From: Pogonophryne albipinna
Lineage: Eukaryota; Chordata; Actinopteri; Perciformes; Artedidraconidae
Direction: 5' to 3'
DNA length: 64,000 nucleotides
Assembly (NCBI GenBank): GCA_028583405.1
Contig: CM053243.1
Location: forward strand, 19,323,550 to 19,387,549
The notes below the pieces were generated by a model. That model did not search any database and was not told where the DNA came from. It saw nothing but the letters and a program-made list of their open reading frames with translations. Below, in pieces: positions 33,234 through 44,816 of this stretch (position 1 is the first letter of the stretch; each line of letters opens with the position of its first letter). Position numbers and translations under genes: made by a program.

Positions 33234-34595
33234 GTGGCTGGCACATGCTCCACGGCAGCAAGGGGCGCTACTGAGTCCATTGGGGAAGGCGGGAGCCTCC
33301 CGCCGGGATGTTGAGCAGAGCATGGAACAGCCCTTGCCAGCCTGATGACAGCGGTGTTTCTAGCGATCCAGCGATCTGGGTCAGTGTTTGAACAGTCTAT
33401 GGTTTGAACAAGGTGAATTTAGCGATCACAACGAAATCAGCCGAGACACATATTGAGCCCAGAAAATGAATGTTATTTGGGCTGTAAATATAATAAGCCT
33501 TTGTCTAAAATGGACAACATTGTAACTAAGGAGATTTAAACCATACAGCGATTCTGCACTCTTCATTTTCTTTCCTGCTTTTCAATGAGTGATACAAATA
33601 TTTGTTACCACAAGTTCTTAATAAAACTGACACTGTTGGACTATAAGCTACTAGTTGACTGCTCCCAGAAATAAAATGAAGTACTTTACTGTGTACTTTG
33701 TAAGTAATCCTCTGTCAGAGTCCCCTCCATAGTACATAATGCATGTTTTCTGCTATCTTTGATGAATGATAAAAATAAAATGTTACCATTAGTTCTTAAT
33801 GAAATTGATATTGTTTGACTTGTCTGACTCCATATGATATTGTCCTGATGCTGTAAGGGTGATGCCCCATGATCACAAAATGACCCCTCTAAAGTCTGAG
33901 CGCCAAGGACCTCATATTATGTCTGTCATTAATGTTACATCACCCATTATAACAATTCTCTTTCCTTTTTGCTCTTCTCTTAACTGAATAGCCCTGTCTT
34001 TAAGTATAACCCAATGTAAAGCCCTGTTCCTGCACCATTTTAAGGCTTCAAAACAGGCATGTTTACTGTATGTGTTTGGAGAAATAACACAATCAATGGC
34101 CCAGAATTGTACTTTATAAACTATGAATCTTGTGGTGCTTGAAGAAATACAGACGGGTTAAGCCGGCCAAGTTATATATGCCTTTTTTGGAGCCCTTTTT
34201 TGCAATATTTATTCAAATGTCACTAGTTATTTAAACAAACCACTATGTGAGGATAAGAAGCAACCATAAAACGCCCTTCACCTAGGTGGATTAGATAAGG
34301 AAATTTAACAGGGCAGTTTAGCCAGGCAGCTGCTGCTAGAATGAAGCAGCGCGTCTACCAGGAGCGGGGGCGAGAACACCACGCTCACTGGTTGAGTTAA
34401 TAACAAATGCCAGATGCAGCGTAGGCGGGAGCGGGGTGCGAGAACACAGCCTTCACCAGCTACCTGCTGAACGGAAAGAGTAGAGCAACGCTCCTACTCG
34501 CCGAACACAAAAGGGATGTAACTACACCCATGTTACCAGCAGAGGGAGCGGGAGCGAGAGCACTGCCTTCACCTAGCTGGAAAAAAAAAGAAGTT
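33234..34595. other. Gene-free stretch
   Basis: No supported coding frame is visible. Near its end, 34318-34420 (GCTGCTGCTAGAATGAAGC...CGAGAACAC...TGGTTGAGT) recurs at about 34605-34690, an 80-bp direct repeat about 285 bp apart that belongs to the flank of the DIRS-like element. Confidence 0.45.
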
Positions 34596-34599
34596 TCAG

Positions 34600-35244
34600 C
34601 AGGACAGCCTATCCAGTCGGCTGCTGCTAGAATAAAGCATCACGTCTACCAGGAGTGGGGGCGAGAACACTGCTTCGCTGGTTGAGTGACTGTGTCCAGA
34701 GCCACCCCAATGAAGGTTAGGCTCTGAGAGGGGTTCAGACAACTCTTCTCCATGTTCACCATGAGGCCTAGCCGGGCGACATGAGAGAGAAGGAGAGCCG
34801 TGTCCTGGATTGTCTGTAACCGGGATGGTGCACAGATTAACCAGTCGTCTAAGGAGAGGGAGAGTCCGAATGGAACACCCTGAACTGGAAATGACGGCCT
34901 CTGAAGGCAAAGCGAAGAAACTGCCTGTGATGAGGCACAATAGGCACATGAAAATAAGCGTCCTTCAAGTCGACGGACGTGAACCATTCCCCCCTGGCCA
35001 CGGTACGAAGAACGTCCGCTGTGCTCAGCACATGGAAAGGTAAAATCTTTAGGAACTTGTTGAGTCCCCTCAGATCGAGGGTTGGGCGAAGTCCACTGCC
35101 TTTCTTCCTTACCAGGAAGTAGGTAGAGTAGAAGCCCCCGGGCTGTGAGATGGGGTCCACAGGCTCGATTGCACCCTTGGCAAGGAGGACTGACAGCTCC
35201 TGGTTTAGGGCGATTTCTTTTGCCAGGTCGCTTATGGTGGTCAT
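34600..35244 (-). pseudogene. DIRS-type reverse transcriptase remnant
   Basis: The minus strand encodes LAKGAIEPVDP, GFYSTYFLVRKKGSGLRP, LDLRGLNKFLK and WFTSVDLKDAYFHVPI, the N-terminal RT motifs of DIRS/Ngaro-like tyrosine-recombinase elements. After a frame change near 34870 come VPFGLSLS and then LDDWLI, GLMVNMEKSCLNPSQSLTFIG. The region normally between FGLSLS and the LDD box is missing, so part of the palm is deleted. No RNase H, methyltransferase or recombinase domain follows. Confidence 0.82.
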
Positions 35245-35329
35245 CTTGACCCGGCTGAAGACTGGGGGCCAGCGTCGGAACTGAAGCTTGTACCCTTGGG
35301 TTAGGTGGAAACCACCCAGGGGTCTGAAG

Positions 35330-36508
35330 CTTGAGCTACCCGGTAGTTGAGCTGCTGCTGGGAGAGATAACCAACAGCCGGCCCTCAGTACCCTGCCCCC
35401 CGGCCTCTGGCTCTGGGGGGGCGACGGTTAGGCACCGGATACCGAGGCTGCCTTGGGGGCGAGTTAACAGGACCGTAGCGGGCCAGCCCCCTCGTGGGGC
35501 GCTGAGGCCCATGGCGGGCACCGGGGTGAGCCGGTGGACGGAGAGTCCTACATGTCTCTGATAAGGGTGACTGTGTCAGCCAAACCTGGCGACGAGTCTG
35601 GACGAGAGTGGACATCAGGCGCCCAAGCTCTCTAGACATCAGAGCGAACGCCTGTAATGAGGCGTCACTGAGGCTGGTAGAGGATGCGCTAAGAGCATCC
35701 TGCTGCGGGGAAGCTGAGAGGGCGAGCATGAGTTGAGAGAGGGAATTGCCTATACGGCCCATGCGGGCCGCTGCATCGTAAGCCTTAGTGAGCAGGTCAT
35801 CAGTGACCCGACATTGGAGTCGAGGGCACCTGGCCTCCGACCTCAGAGCTTCGTCAGGGGAAACTATGAGGGAAGCAATGGTAGGCTCAACAGCCGGCGT
35901 GTGGTCAAGCCCAACTCTTGCCGCATCCTGCATGGCTGCCAGGGCTCGGCCATCGGACGTAAGACTGTAAAGAGCCTTAGTGTCCTCCAGCATGCATGTA
36001 ACTCCCTCAGATACTCACAAGAGGGAAGAACAGTAAAGGTTGCGAAGAGTGCGCCTAAAGAACACAATGGCAGGCGCTGTTACGGGCTGCTGCGCATCCA
36101 GCTGCTGGTGAGCCAGTGCCATGCGAATGACGGTACCCATGGAGCCGTCATCTGCCTCCTCCGAGGGACCATGAGCTGAGGTACAGGAGCCAGGCCCAGA
36201 AGCATGGGATGGGCTCTCCCCGTCATACTCATCAAATTGAGTGGCTGAAGCTGCCATCGAGAACACATCGTCATCTAGAACCAGCTCAGCCACGGGTGGG
36301 CAGCGGCGTGCTCTGCATGGACACCAGAATGGAGAGCCAAGAGGAGTGACTTCATCTGGGCTAGCTCAGTGGTGAGTAGGTCCACCCTGGAGGACAGCCT
36401 ATCAGGCTTAGTCCTCTTCTTGGGCGGTGCACCCGCAGCCTCTGCGGCCCAACGCCTAGGATGGGTAGGTTGGGCTGTGCAGAGTCGACTGTGCAGGGGG
36501 AAGGCCAC
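35330..36508 (-). pseudogene. DIRS-type gag-like gene, frameshifted
   Basis: Three minus frames in series cover one gene: 36508-36275 (KKRTKPDRLSSRVD), 36293-36015 (AELVLDDDVFSMAASATQFDEYDGES) and 35993-35385 (MLEDTKALYSLTSDGRALAAMQDA, then a basic, proline-rich end). The acidic DDD..S.AAS block and the C-terminal basic region resemble the first ORF of fish DIRS elements, and the RT follows directly downstream. At least two frameshifts break it. The last part contains an RPPRARGRG-type basic tail. Confidence 0.75.
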
Positions 36509-36689
36509 CCTCAGTCAGTAGTTCAACCTCGGCTAGTCTAGCAGCTCCTACCGCACGAGGCATGATGGTACAATTCATGCACGGGTCCTCCGAAAGGCCC
36601 TCCCTCAGATGCTCGAGGCCAAGACAAGAGGGGCAAAGGTCATGGCCATCCTCTGGTTAAAGAGGAGCCATACAGGTGTTAGAGCCGTT

Positions 36690-38660
36690 AGACCTAGCGA
36701 TAGCTAGAGCACTCAGCTGACTGTAAATAACTGGGCCAGGAAACAAATATGCAGTGGAGGGGAGTGAGCACAATAGTAGTTAGCTTGAGCGTGAGCACTC
36801 TGCTAACTGGGGTGAGAACAATGAAGTCAGTTAATGGTTTTATGCCGTGAGAGGAGAGCGAGAATACTCTCTCCAATAGCGCCGTAGCGAGTTAGCCTAA
36901 GCGAGAGCACTCTGCTAACTGAAGGATGGAACGGGCATTAAACCAACTGTGTGCAGTGAGAGGGGAGCGGAAACACTCTCTTCATCATGCTATATTTGAA
37001 TAATATAGTGTAGGACCATACCTATATAAGGCATATTTATACTTTTTATTTTTCAAAATACCAAACAGATCATGCTGATGGGCTGATTCTGTGAGAACAT
37101 CACCATCTACAGGCCTGGCATAGCGTCTCCAGCGCTTTCGAACGGCAATGTCCGTGGCTGTCTCCTCCAGATTGGTGGAGTTGGCCCAATAGCCGTAGCG
37201 CCACTTCTGTGACGTCATAGAAATGTTCAAATCTGGATCAGTCTGTATCAGAGCCGTTGCAGCCCCTTTTTAAGGGATTTGGGTATAGAGGAAAATAGAG
37301 AGGGTTGTGTTTTCTGACACTTGGTGAGTTCCCTGGAACACCGGGGACACATATTCATGTATAAAAGACCTACAAAAGTGCATTTTGCATGATAGGTCAC
37401 CTTTAATTTTGAGCGAGAGCACTCAGTTAACTGGAGGATGGAACAGGAACCAACTGTGTGCAGGGAGAGGGGAGCGGAAACACTCTTCACTAGCGCTGTA
37501 GCAAGTTAACTTTGAGCGAGAGCACTCAGTTAACTGGAGGGTGGAACAGGAACCAACTGTGTGCAGGGAGAGGAGAGCGGAAACACTCTCTTCACTAGCG
37601 CTGTAGCAAGTTAACTTTGAGCGAGAGCACTCAGTTAACTGGAGGATGGATGCACTTTATATGTCGTTGCCACTCCTTGCATATCATGCATTTTGTTTTT
37701 TTACCATGTTTGTAAAATGTAATTTTCTTAAATGTTTTATGTGAGGGAATGGAAAGTAGCTCAAAGCTAAATCTGGCACTGTTACGCTTGACATATTTAA
37801 ATGTCTTAAATGTTCATTACAGTGCATGTCCCTGTCAAATAAACGATTAAATAAAATAACCAATTGTGCGCCGTGAGAGGGGAGCGAAGACACTCTCCTC
37901 ACTAGCGCTGTAGCAAGTTAGCTTTGAGCGAGAGCACTCAGCTAACTGGGGATAGAACAGGAACTAATTGTGAGCTGTGAGAGGGGATCGAAGACACTCT
38001 CTTCACTAGCGCTGTAGCAAGGTTAGCTTTGAGCGAGAGCACTCTGCTAACTGGGGATAGAACAGGAACTAATTGTGAGCTGTGAGAGGGGAGCGAAGAC
38101 ACTCTCTTCACTAGCGCTGTAGCAAGTTAGCTTTGAGCGAGAGCACTCTGCTAACTGGGGATAGAACAGGAACTAATTGTGAGCTGTGAGAGGGGAGCGA
38201 AGACACTCTCTTCACTAGCGCTGTAGTAAGTTAGCTTTGAGCGAGAGCACTCTGCTAACCGGGGATAGAACAGGAACTAATTGTGAGCTGTGTTAGGGGA
38301 GCGGAGACACTCTCTTCACTAGCGCTGTAACAGTTAGCTTGAGCGAGAACACTCAGCTAACTGGACGATAGAACAGGTAAGGAAACAAATGTTTGCGGTG
38401 AGAGGGGGGCGGAGACGCTCCCTTCACTAGCGCCGTAACAGTTAGCTTGAACGAAAACACTCAGCTAACTGGATGATAAAACAGGCAAGGAACCAAATGT
38501 ATGTAGTGAGAGGGGGGCGGAGACGCTCCCTTCACTAGCGCCGTAACAGTTAGCTTGAACGAAAACACTCAGCTAACTGGACGATAGAACAGGCAAGGAA
38601 CCAAATGTATGTAGTGAGAGGGGGGCGGAGACGCTCCCTTCACTAGCGGAGTAACAAATT
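36690..38660 (-). repeat. ~104-bp tandem repeat array upstream of the DIRS-like gag
   Basis: Copies of a unit containing GAGCGAGAGCACTC(A/T)G(C/T)TAACTGG, GAACAGGAAC..A.TTGTG and GAGAGGGGAGCG.A.ACACTC...CACTAGCGC(T/C)GTA recur. Starts lie near 37411, 37516, 37619, 37926, 38032, 38135, 38240, 38343, 38450 and 38556, with diverged copies near 36783 and 36900. Spacing is 103-107 bp. The array is interrupted at 36910-37395 and 37640-37865 by non-repeat sequence. It occupies the 5' leader of the element and encodes nothing. Confidence 0.9.
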
Positions 38661-39240
38661 AGCGAGAGCCGCCGGCTAACTTGTACACAGTTATCTCATT
38701 AGCTTGAGAATAGATAGCACAATCAGCGATAAATGGTAGCGATCTCACCGGCTGACATGCAGGAGCGTCCGCTCTTTACCGGTCCGGAGCTCCTAGGGTC
38801 CGAGCGGTGAACACCGCAATCCCCTCCCTTGGGAGGGCGGACAGCTAGCTCGTCGCAGCCTTTGGAGGGCGAGCGTTTTCCTAGCCCGCAGCTCCGATCG
38901 AGACGATCACAAGGCTACAGGTAGCGATGAGCTAGAATCTTAATTTTCAATAAGCTAGCTTGGCTTCTACTCAAAAAGTAGTAACCTGCGCAGCGAGAAG
39001 ATGAAAAAGGACTGAACTCGTTGACAACACCGGAACTTATGCCTTCCGGGGTTATACGAGGTCACACGTGACTTTGTTGATATAAATATTCGACCTACGC
39101 ATGCGCGAGACGGAAGATATCCAGTGCTAAAGCACCGCCTCTGGCGGTCAGTAAGGATGAAATAGAACGTGTTATTCTTCAACCCTTGCAATTTGGGATT
39201 TTATTTTTGGATGGTAGACCTCGGTGAGCTGGTCATTTCA
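38661..39240. other. Possible DIRS-like terminal region
   Basis: This GC-richer segment (GGAGCGTCCGCTC, TCCCCTCCCTTGGGAGGG, CTTCCGGGGTTATACG) lies where the 5' terminus of the DIRS-like element should be. DIRS elements end in inverted or split direct repeats, but its partner cannot be seen because the 3' half of the element is missing. Confidence 0.35.
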
Positions 39241-40600
39241 AAAGGAGCTCACCAGCCAAAAAAGTGTGGGCACTCCTGCCTTAGACAGTGAAGCCATATA
39301 CGAAATAGAACTTTCATGATATCATTTCTCAGTCATAATCGGTTGTTTCCGTGAACGGCCGACTGTTGTGAGACGGCAAATGCTGCGGCTGCAAGGCATT
39401 GTGGGGCAGCACTTTCTCCTCTTCTTTCGTCAAGGGAGGTCCAGGTCCAGTGGTTCCTAATATAAGCTAAAGGAGGTTATAAAGGAAGTTTGAAACCTCC
39501 TTTCCAATAGAATTCGAACGGCGCTTACATGGCTGCCACTGAGGGACTTCCGAGGTTCCTAAGCTAAATGGACTATTCGACTTCAGCCCCGGTCTATATA
39601 ATATGCGATTGAACTTTAAAATTAAATTATTTCCGGTGCAGAGACAAACACACGAGGTGGATGTATAAAGTACATACTGGTGTTAATAAAATATATCGTA
39701 TATCCCTCAATTTATTGACAATAAGAATGACAATACATACTTCCGGGTGTAAAGTAATATATCTATCATACTGTGTAGATCCTACACATCCACTGAAGGT
39801 AGATTCTGAAAGTAAAATATACACTTCTCACTAGAAATGTAATCATAAAGCATTATTATGGCCAAACTATCCTACAATTTAGGATTTTCCACTGAAAAAA
39901 AGTGTTGGATTCAAGATTCAAAGGTTTTTATCATCATATGCTCAGCAGCTACAGAAATGTCAATGAAATTCTTCTGACCTGAGCTCCTCCAACAATGCAA
40001 CATATATAATAAAATACAAAAATACAAAATAAAAAGTAGTGCAAAAAGTTTATATACATGTAATATAATAGAATATGATATTTACAAGAACAGAATATTA
40101 AATTAAATAATGTAAATTAAGAAAATAATTAAATACGGTGTATTGCATGGACCAGTGAATGTTCAAAACTAAATTTGATAAATTTTTCATCTCACAGTGC
40201 ACATATTTAAGTAATCATAACACAAAGCTAAAAGTTAATCTGTTTTTCCTTTCTCTTTTCAAGAGTGCTTCAGAGGATGGCTGAATTCACAAAACGTGGA
40301 GAAGACCGAGAGGGAGAAGTTACTACATTTCACAAAAAATACAGGACCTTGTGAACAACGGAAAGAAAAAAATTGAAGGAAACTGCTTAAAAATATGAAG
40401 TAATGGGTGTTTTGAAAATGTTTTCAAATGTGTGTTAATGTTCATTGTGTGTTATAAATTATTATCTTGCTTCTAATCATTTGATGTATGAGTATTTATT
40501 TACAGACATTCTATACATTCTGGTACCTTTCTGGTAAGGTAGGTGCTCTGATCTGAAATTATAGATGTTCATTGAGTACTGCAATTGGGTGAGAGTGTTT
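39241..40600. other. Gene-free, A/T-rich stretch
   Basis: No coding frame or recognised element is visible on either strand. Confidence 0.5.
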
Positions 40601-40605
40601 CATCA

Positions 40606-40935
40606 TCATATATGACCAGCTTAACCATCAGGTAATTCCAGTTAAAGTTCAACTCAAGATCATACCAGTCTGACCAGCTAATGGTGACCTGCTAGAACAC
40701 TGTGACCACCAGCTTTTACCAGCTAAACCGAGCTAAACCAGCTATCCCGGCCAGCTAATGGTAACCAGCTAGACCACTGTGACCAAACCAGCTATGCAGA
40801 CCAGCTAGACCACTGTGACCAAACCAGCTATCCTGACCAGCTAAAGTGTCCAAAACCCCTCTTAACCAGCAAACTAATCCAGCCTAATATTGACTAGCTG
40901 AGCCAGACCAGCCTTGTTGGTCTGCTGGTTTTTTC
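40606..40935 (+). repeat. GACCAGCTA-rich repeat with a CAGCAGGGG end
   Basis: Imperfect copies of GACCAGCTA, AAACCAGCTA and GACCACTGTGACC fill about 330 bp, closing with TGCTGGTTTTTTCAGCAGGGG. Elements with CCCTGCTGAAAAAACCAGC ends and internal CCAGC repeats are common in fish genomes. The left end is not clear. Confidence 0.65.
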
Positions 40936-41308
40936 AGCAGGGGAGTGGCTCCATCCTAAGAGTAAATAAAGGAGTCTGGGGATTTTTCTACATAGGGCTA
41001 ACTCCTTATCCTTTGTTCTTAAGGTTGAAGCTGCGGCTAAATTACTGGTTATGGAATCCAGAGTCAAAAAAACTAATTATTGTTTGACAAGTTTGTGATA
41101 AGTCAATACATTAAACAATTTTGTCAATGGAGCATGCCTACTTAAACTTGCTTCAAACTAATGTTTACAGATTTTAAACTTATGTTCAACCTTTACAACC
41201 ACATTCACATTGGGAGAGGAGGAACACAGAAGGTATGAAAAAAGTGATATGTTCCTCATGGAGTGCTTGATAATGACAGAAATACAACTTTATTGATCAA
41301 TGCCAGTT

Positions 41309-41530
41309 TGTTGCGACCTGGCTCAAAAGGCCACAACAAAAAGGAGACACAACATGTCAACGGGTAGGTAAAGGTGTTTATTTGCACAACACTGTTCAAG
41401 TCAACTCATGGTTTATACTCATCAGAGCCGGGTGCCTGCAGGAAAAAGCAGAGAGAGACCAGACAGGAGCAGAGAGGCTTTAAAATAGCTGCAGAGCACC
41501 AGACCCAGGTGCCCTGAGTTACTGCAATCA
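41309..41530 (-). repeat. Truncated 3' LTR of the Gmr1-like element
   Basis: It matches 45950-46171 almost exactly (CCTGG for CGTGG, CATCAGAG for CATCGGAG, GCAGG for GCAAG). The match ends at CTGCAATCAG, where RNase H coding sequence begins at once. The first part of the LTR (coding sense) is therefore deleted. Confidence 0.92.
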
Positions 41531-43966
41531 GCCCACATACACCTCAAAGTGCTGGAGGGCCCATATTAAGGCCAATGCCTCCTTTTCGATTGTTGAGTAA
41601 TTGAGTTGCTACGAATTAAACTTCTTTGAGAAGTAACAAACTGACCTATCAATACCTTCAACCTCTTGCAGCAAAACCGCACCGGCCCCAACATGACTAG
41701 CATCAACCTCCAGTTTGAACGGCTCATCGAGGCGCGGCGCAGCGAGAACCGGAGCACAGCACAACAGGGTCCTCACATTCTCAAACGCTACCTGACACTG
41801 GTCAGACCAAATGAACTTGACTGTACCCTTCAGCAAATCAGTCAGGCGCGCAACCACTGTGGAGAAGTTCTTACAAAAGACGCGATAGTACCCGACCAGA
41901 CCTAGGAACCGCATGAGTTCCTTCTTAGTAGTGGGCACAGGAAACTGCAAAACGGCCCGCACCTTCGCGTCTACCGGACGAACTTGTCCCTGGCCGACCA
42001 CCAGGCCAAGGTACGTCACTGTCGCCCTAGCGAACTCACACTTGGCCAGGTTAACAGTGAGATGCGCCTCAGCCAGGCGACAGAACAGAGCACCAATGCG
42101 TTTGATGTGGTCATCCCATGTGTCACTAAACACCACTACGTCGTCAAGATAAACAGCAACCCCCTCAAGACCTGCTACCACCATGTTCATGAGGCGCTGA
42201 AATGTCGCTGGCGCATTACAAAGCCCAAAACTCATCACTGTATACTCATACAGACCGAAAGGTGTAACAAACGCTGAAATCTTTTGCGCACGCGCTGTCA
42301 AAGGAACTTGCCAGTACCCCTTTAACAAGTCGAATTTACTGACGAATCTAGCAGAGCCCACCAAGTCAATACAGTCCTCCATCCGTGGCAACGGGTAAGA
42401 ATCTGTTTTTGTCACCTTATTAACCTTACGATAGTCGTTACAAAACCACGGAGACCCATCTGATTTGCCAACCAGCAGACTAGGCGACGCCCAACTGGAG
42501 AACGACTGTACTGCAATCTGATTGTCCAACATGTACTGGACCTCAGCCTCCAGCACTCTACGCTTATCTGCAGGAAAACGATAAAATCGCTGCTTAATTG
42601 GAGGACTGTCCCCCACGTCAATATCATGCTCCACGAGAGTTGTGCGCGATGGCGTATCGCCGAACAGTACCACAAACTTCCCGATTAAAGCCGCCAATTC
42701 ATCTCTCTGTGCTGCCGGTAAGTGACTCAACAAGCGATCCAATTGGCATAACGACTCCGAATTCCTCAGCCTACCAGACATAACAGATTCATCTGGTGCC
42801 TTAACATCACACTCCTCAGCCAACCCTCGATCTGAAAGCACAGAATCAACCATCATTATGGGGCCCACACCCAACTTTTTAGCCATGAAGCTATCCCCAA
42901 CTATATCACGAACATAGTACGGTTTCAGGAGGTTGACGTAACACAGTTGAGACAATTTCCTCCGATTTGGAGTAACAATCAAGTAATTTTGATCTGACAC
43001 TTTACTCTCAACAGTGTACGGGCCGGCAAACTTGGCTTTGAATGGTGAGACCTGCAGTGGCATTAAAGCCAACACCTGATCCCCTGGGCTGAATTCACGA
43101 TACTCTGCTTTACGGTCATAGAGTCTCTTCATATTAGCCTGAGCACCAGCTAAATTTTTCCTTGCCATTTCCACCGCTACATACAGGCGATGACGAAAGC
43201 CCTGTACATAGTCCACTAAATTTGTAGGTGGCTCACCCTCAACCAAACCATCCTGGAGAACAGATAACACACCACGCACCTTATGCCCAAAGACCAAATC
43301 ATTAGGGCTGAACCCTGTACTTTCCTGAACGACTTCCCTGGACGCCAACATGAGCCATGGAAGTCCCTCCTCCCAGTCCTTCCCCATTTCCATACAATAA
43401 GCACGCAGCATGGACTTCAATGTTTGATGAAACCGCTCTAGCGCCCCCTGGCTTTGGGCATGGTAAGCTGACGCACGGTTATGCCTGACCCTCAGCTGCT
43501 GTAGGATCTGTTTGAACATATGGGAAGTAAAGTTGGTACCCTGGTCGCTTTGAATCACACGTGGGATCCCAAATGTGGAGATGAACTGGGTTAAAGCCCT
43601 AACTACTGGCTTCACTGAAATGGAGCGCAAGGGAAACGCTGCAGGATACCTTGTAGTCTGGCACATTATAGTAAGCATGTACGCACAACCGGACTTAGAT
43701 GGAGGCAACGGCCCCACACAATCTATGATCAAATGCTCAAAAGGTTGACCAAGGGCTGGAATGGGACTGAGGGGTGCAGGCTTCACCACCTGACTTGGTT
43801 TACCAGTGAACTGACATATGTGGCATGCTTTAATATAACTTGCAACATCGCGCTTTAACCGAGGCCAGAAAAAATAGCGTAGGACACGGTCATAGATTTT
43901 TTTTATCCCCAAATGTCCACCACTATCATGCGCAGTTTGCAATATCACATCACGAATATGTGTCAC
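41531..43966 (-). CDS. Gmr1-like pol: integrase, RT, partial RNase H
   Basis: The frame is 785 codons from the first Met at 43966 to a stop at 41609. The integrase zinc site is H13, H18, C48, C51; the catalytic set is D82, D141, E177 (35 residues between the last two); a GPY/F module starts at residue 315. RT follows with FDLLKGY (D546), SFGLCNAPATFQRL and YLDD at 606-609. RNase H begins near residue 690 (VDASHVGAGAVLLQ). After the stop the RNase H frame still reads TIEKEALALIWALQHFEVY up to 41531, where the LTR begins. The upstream start is not original: protease coding sequence was deleted just before it. Integrase and RT active sites are all present. Confidence 0.92.
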
Positions 43967-44816
43967 TACCGACTACTGATACAACAGCTTCAGTGATGAA
44001 CGGCTCAAAACCAGAACCCGCATCCGGGTCGGCACAAACCGGCTTCTTATCAGGCACCATGCCCGAGCCTACACCCAACGGTTTTTTATCCAACACGGCA
44101 GAACAACACATGGCTGGAGCATGTGGTGACAAACGAGGCTTCCCCTTAGTTTCCAGCAACGGACACTGCTCCTTCCAATGACCCCCTCCTCTGCAATAAT
44201 GACATAGGTCCACTTTGGCCCCCTCGGGTCGCCCTGTACCTACAAATCTACGGGAGGAGCCTGGTGAAAACTTTGCACCACCGCGGGCATAGCCATTGTC
44301 TTCTCCACGTTTCCAATCACCCCTAGAATACTTCTCAGTAAAACTGCCCTTATGTGTCAACACAAAATCGTCCGCTAATTCAGCAGCTCTAAACGCGGTG
44401 GAAGGTTTCTGTTCATTCACATAAGTGGCCACAAGCTGAGGGAGAATGTCTTTAAATTGTTCCAAGACAATGAGCTCACAAAGACCATCAAAACTTGCAA
44501 CCTTTGCTGCCGCGCACCACCGCTGAAAATGAGAAGTTAAATCACGGATAAACTCCACATGTGTCTGCTTATCTCCCTTGACCCAACTTCTGAACCTTTG
44601 ACGATACGCTTCAGGAACCAGTAAGTAAGACTTCAACACCGCTGATTTTACTCCATCATAGTCCAAAGCATTTTCGCCACAAACAGCTGAATAAGCTTCC
44701 TGTGCTCGCCCAGTGAGTACACACTGAAGTAACAGCACTCTGTCCGAATCTGACCAGTTTCTTGCCTCTGCTATACGTTCAAATAGAGTGAAAAATTTTT
44801 TCCGGGTCACGCTCAT
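43950..44816 (-). pseudogene. Gmr1-like gag, C-terminal part with zinc knuckle
   Basis: The frame includes FFTLFERIAEARNWSDSDRV, LIVLEQFKDILPQLV and LADDFVLTHKG, typical of the gag capsid region of this group. A CCHC knuckle follows, CHYCRGGGHWKEQC, near residue 190. The frame ends at VVSVVGSDTYS, just where the aspartic protease should begin; the sequence then jumps to integrase in another frame, so protease is deleted. The N-terminal part is in a different frame (44779-45390). Confidence 0.85.

Noticed and set aside
36690..38660. Regularly spaced repeats, considered as a CRISPR-like array
   Set aside because: The units are contiguous 104-bp tandem repeats without unique spacers, in a eukaryotic retroelement leader.
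39241..40600. Possible host promoter or first exon near CCGGAAG and GAAGGAAG motifs
   Set aside because: No exon, CpG island or conserved coding sequence follows; the evidence is too weak.
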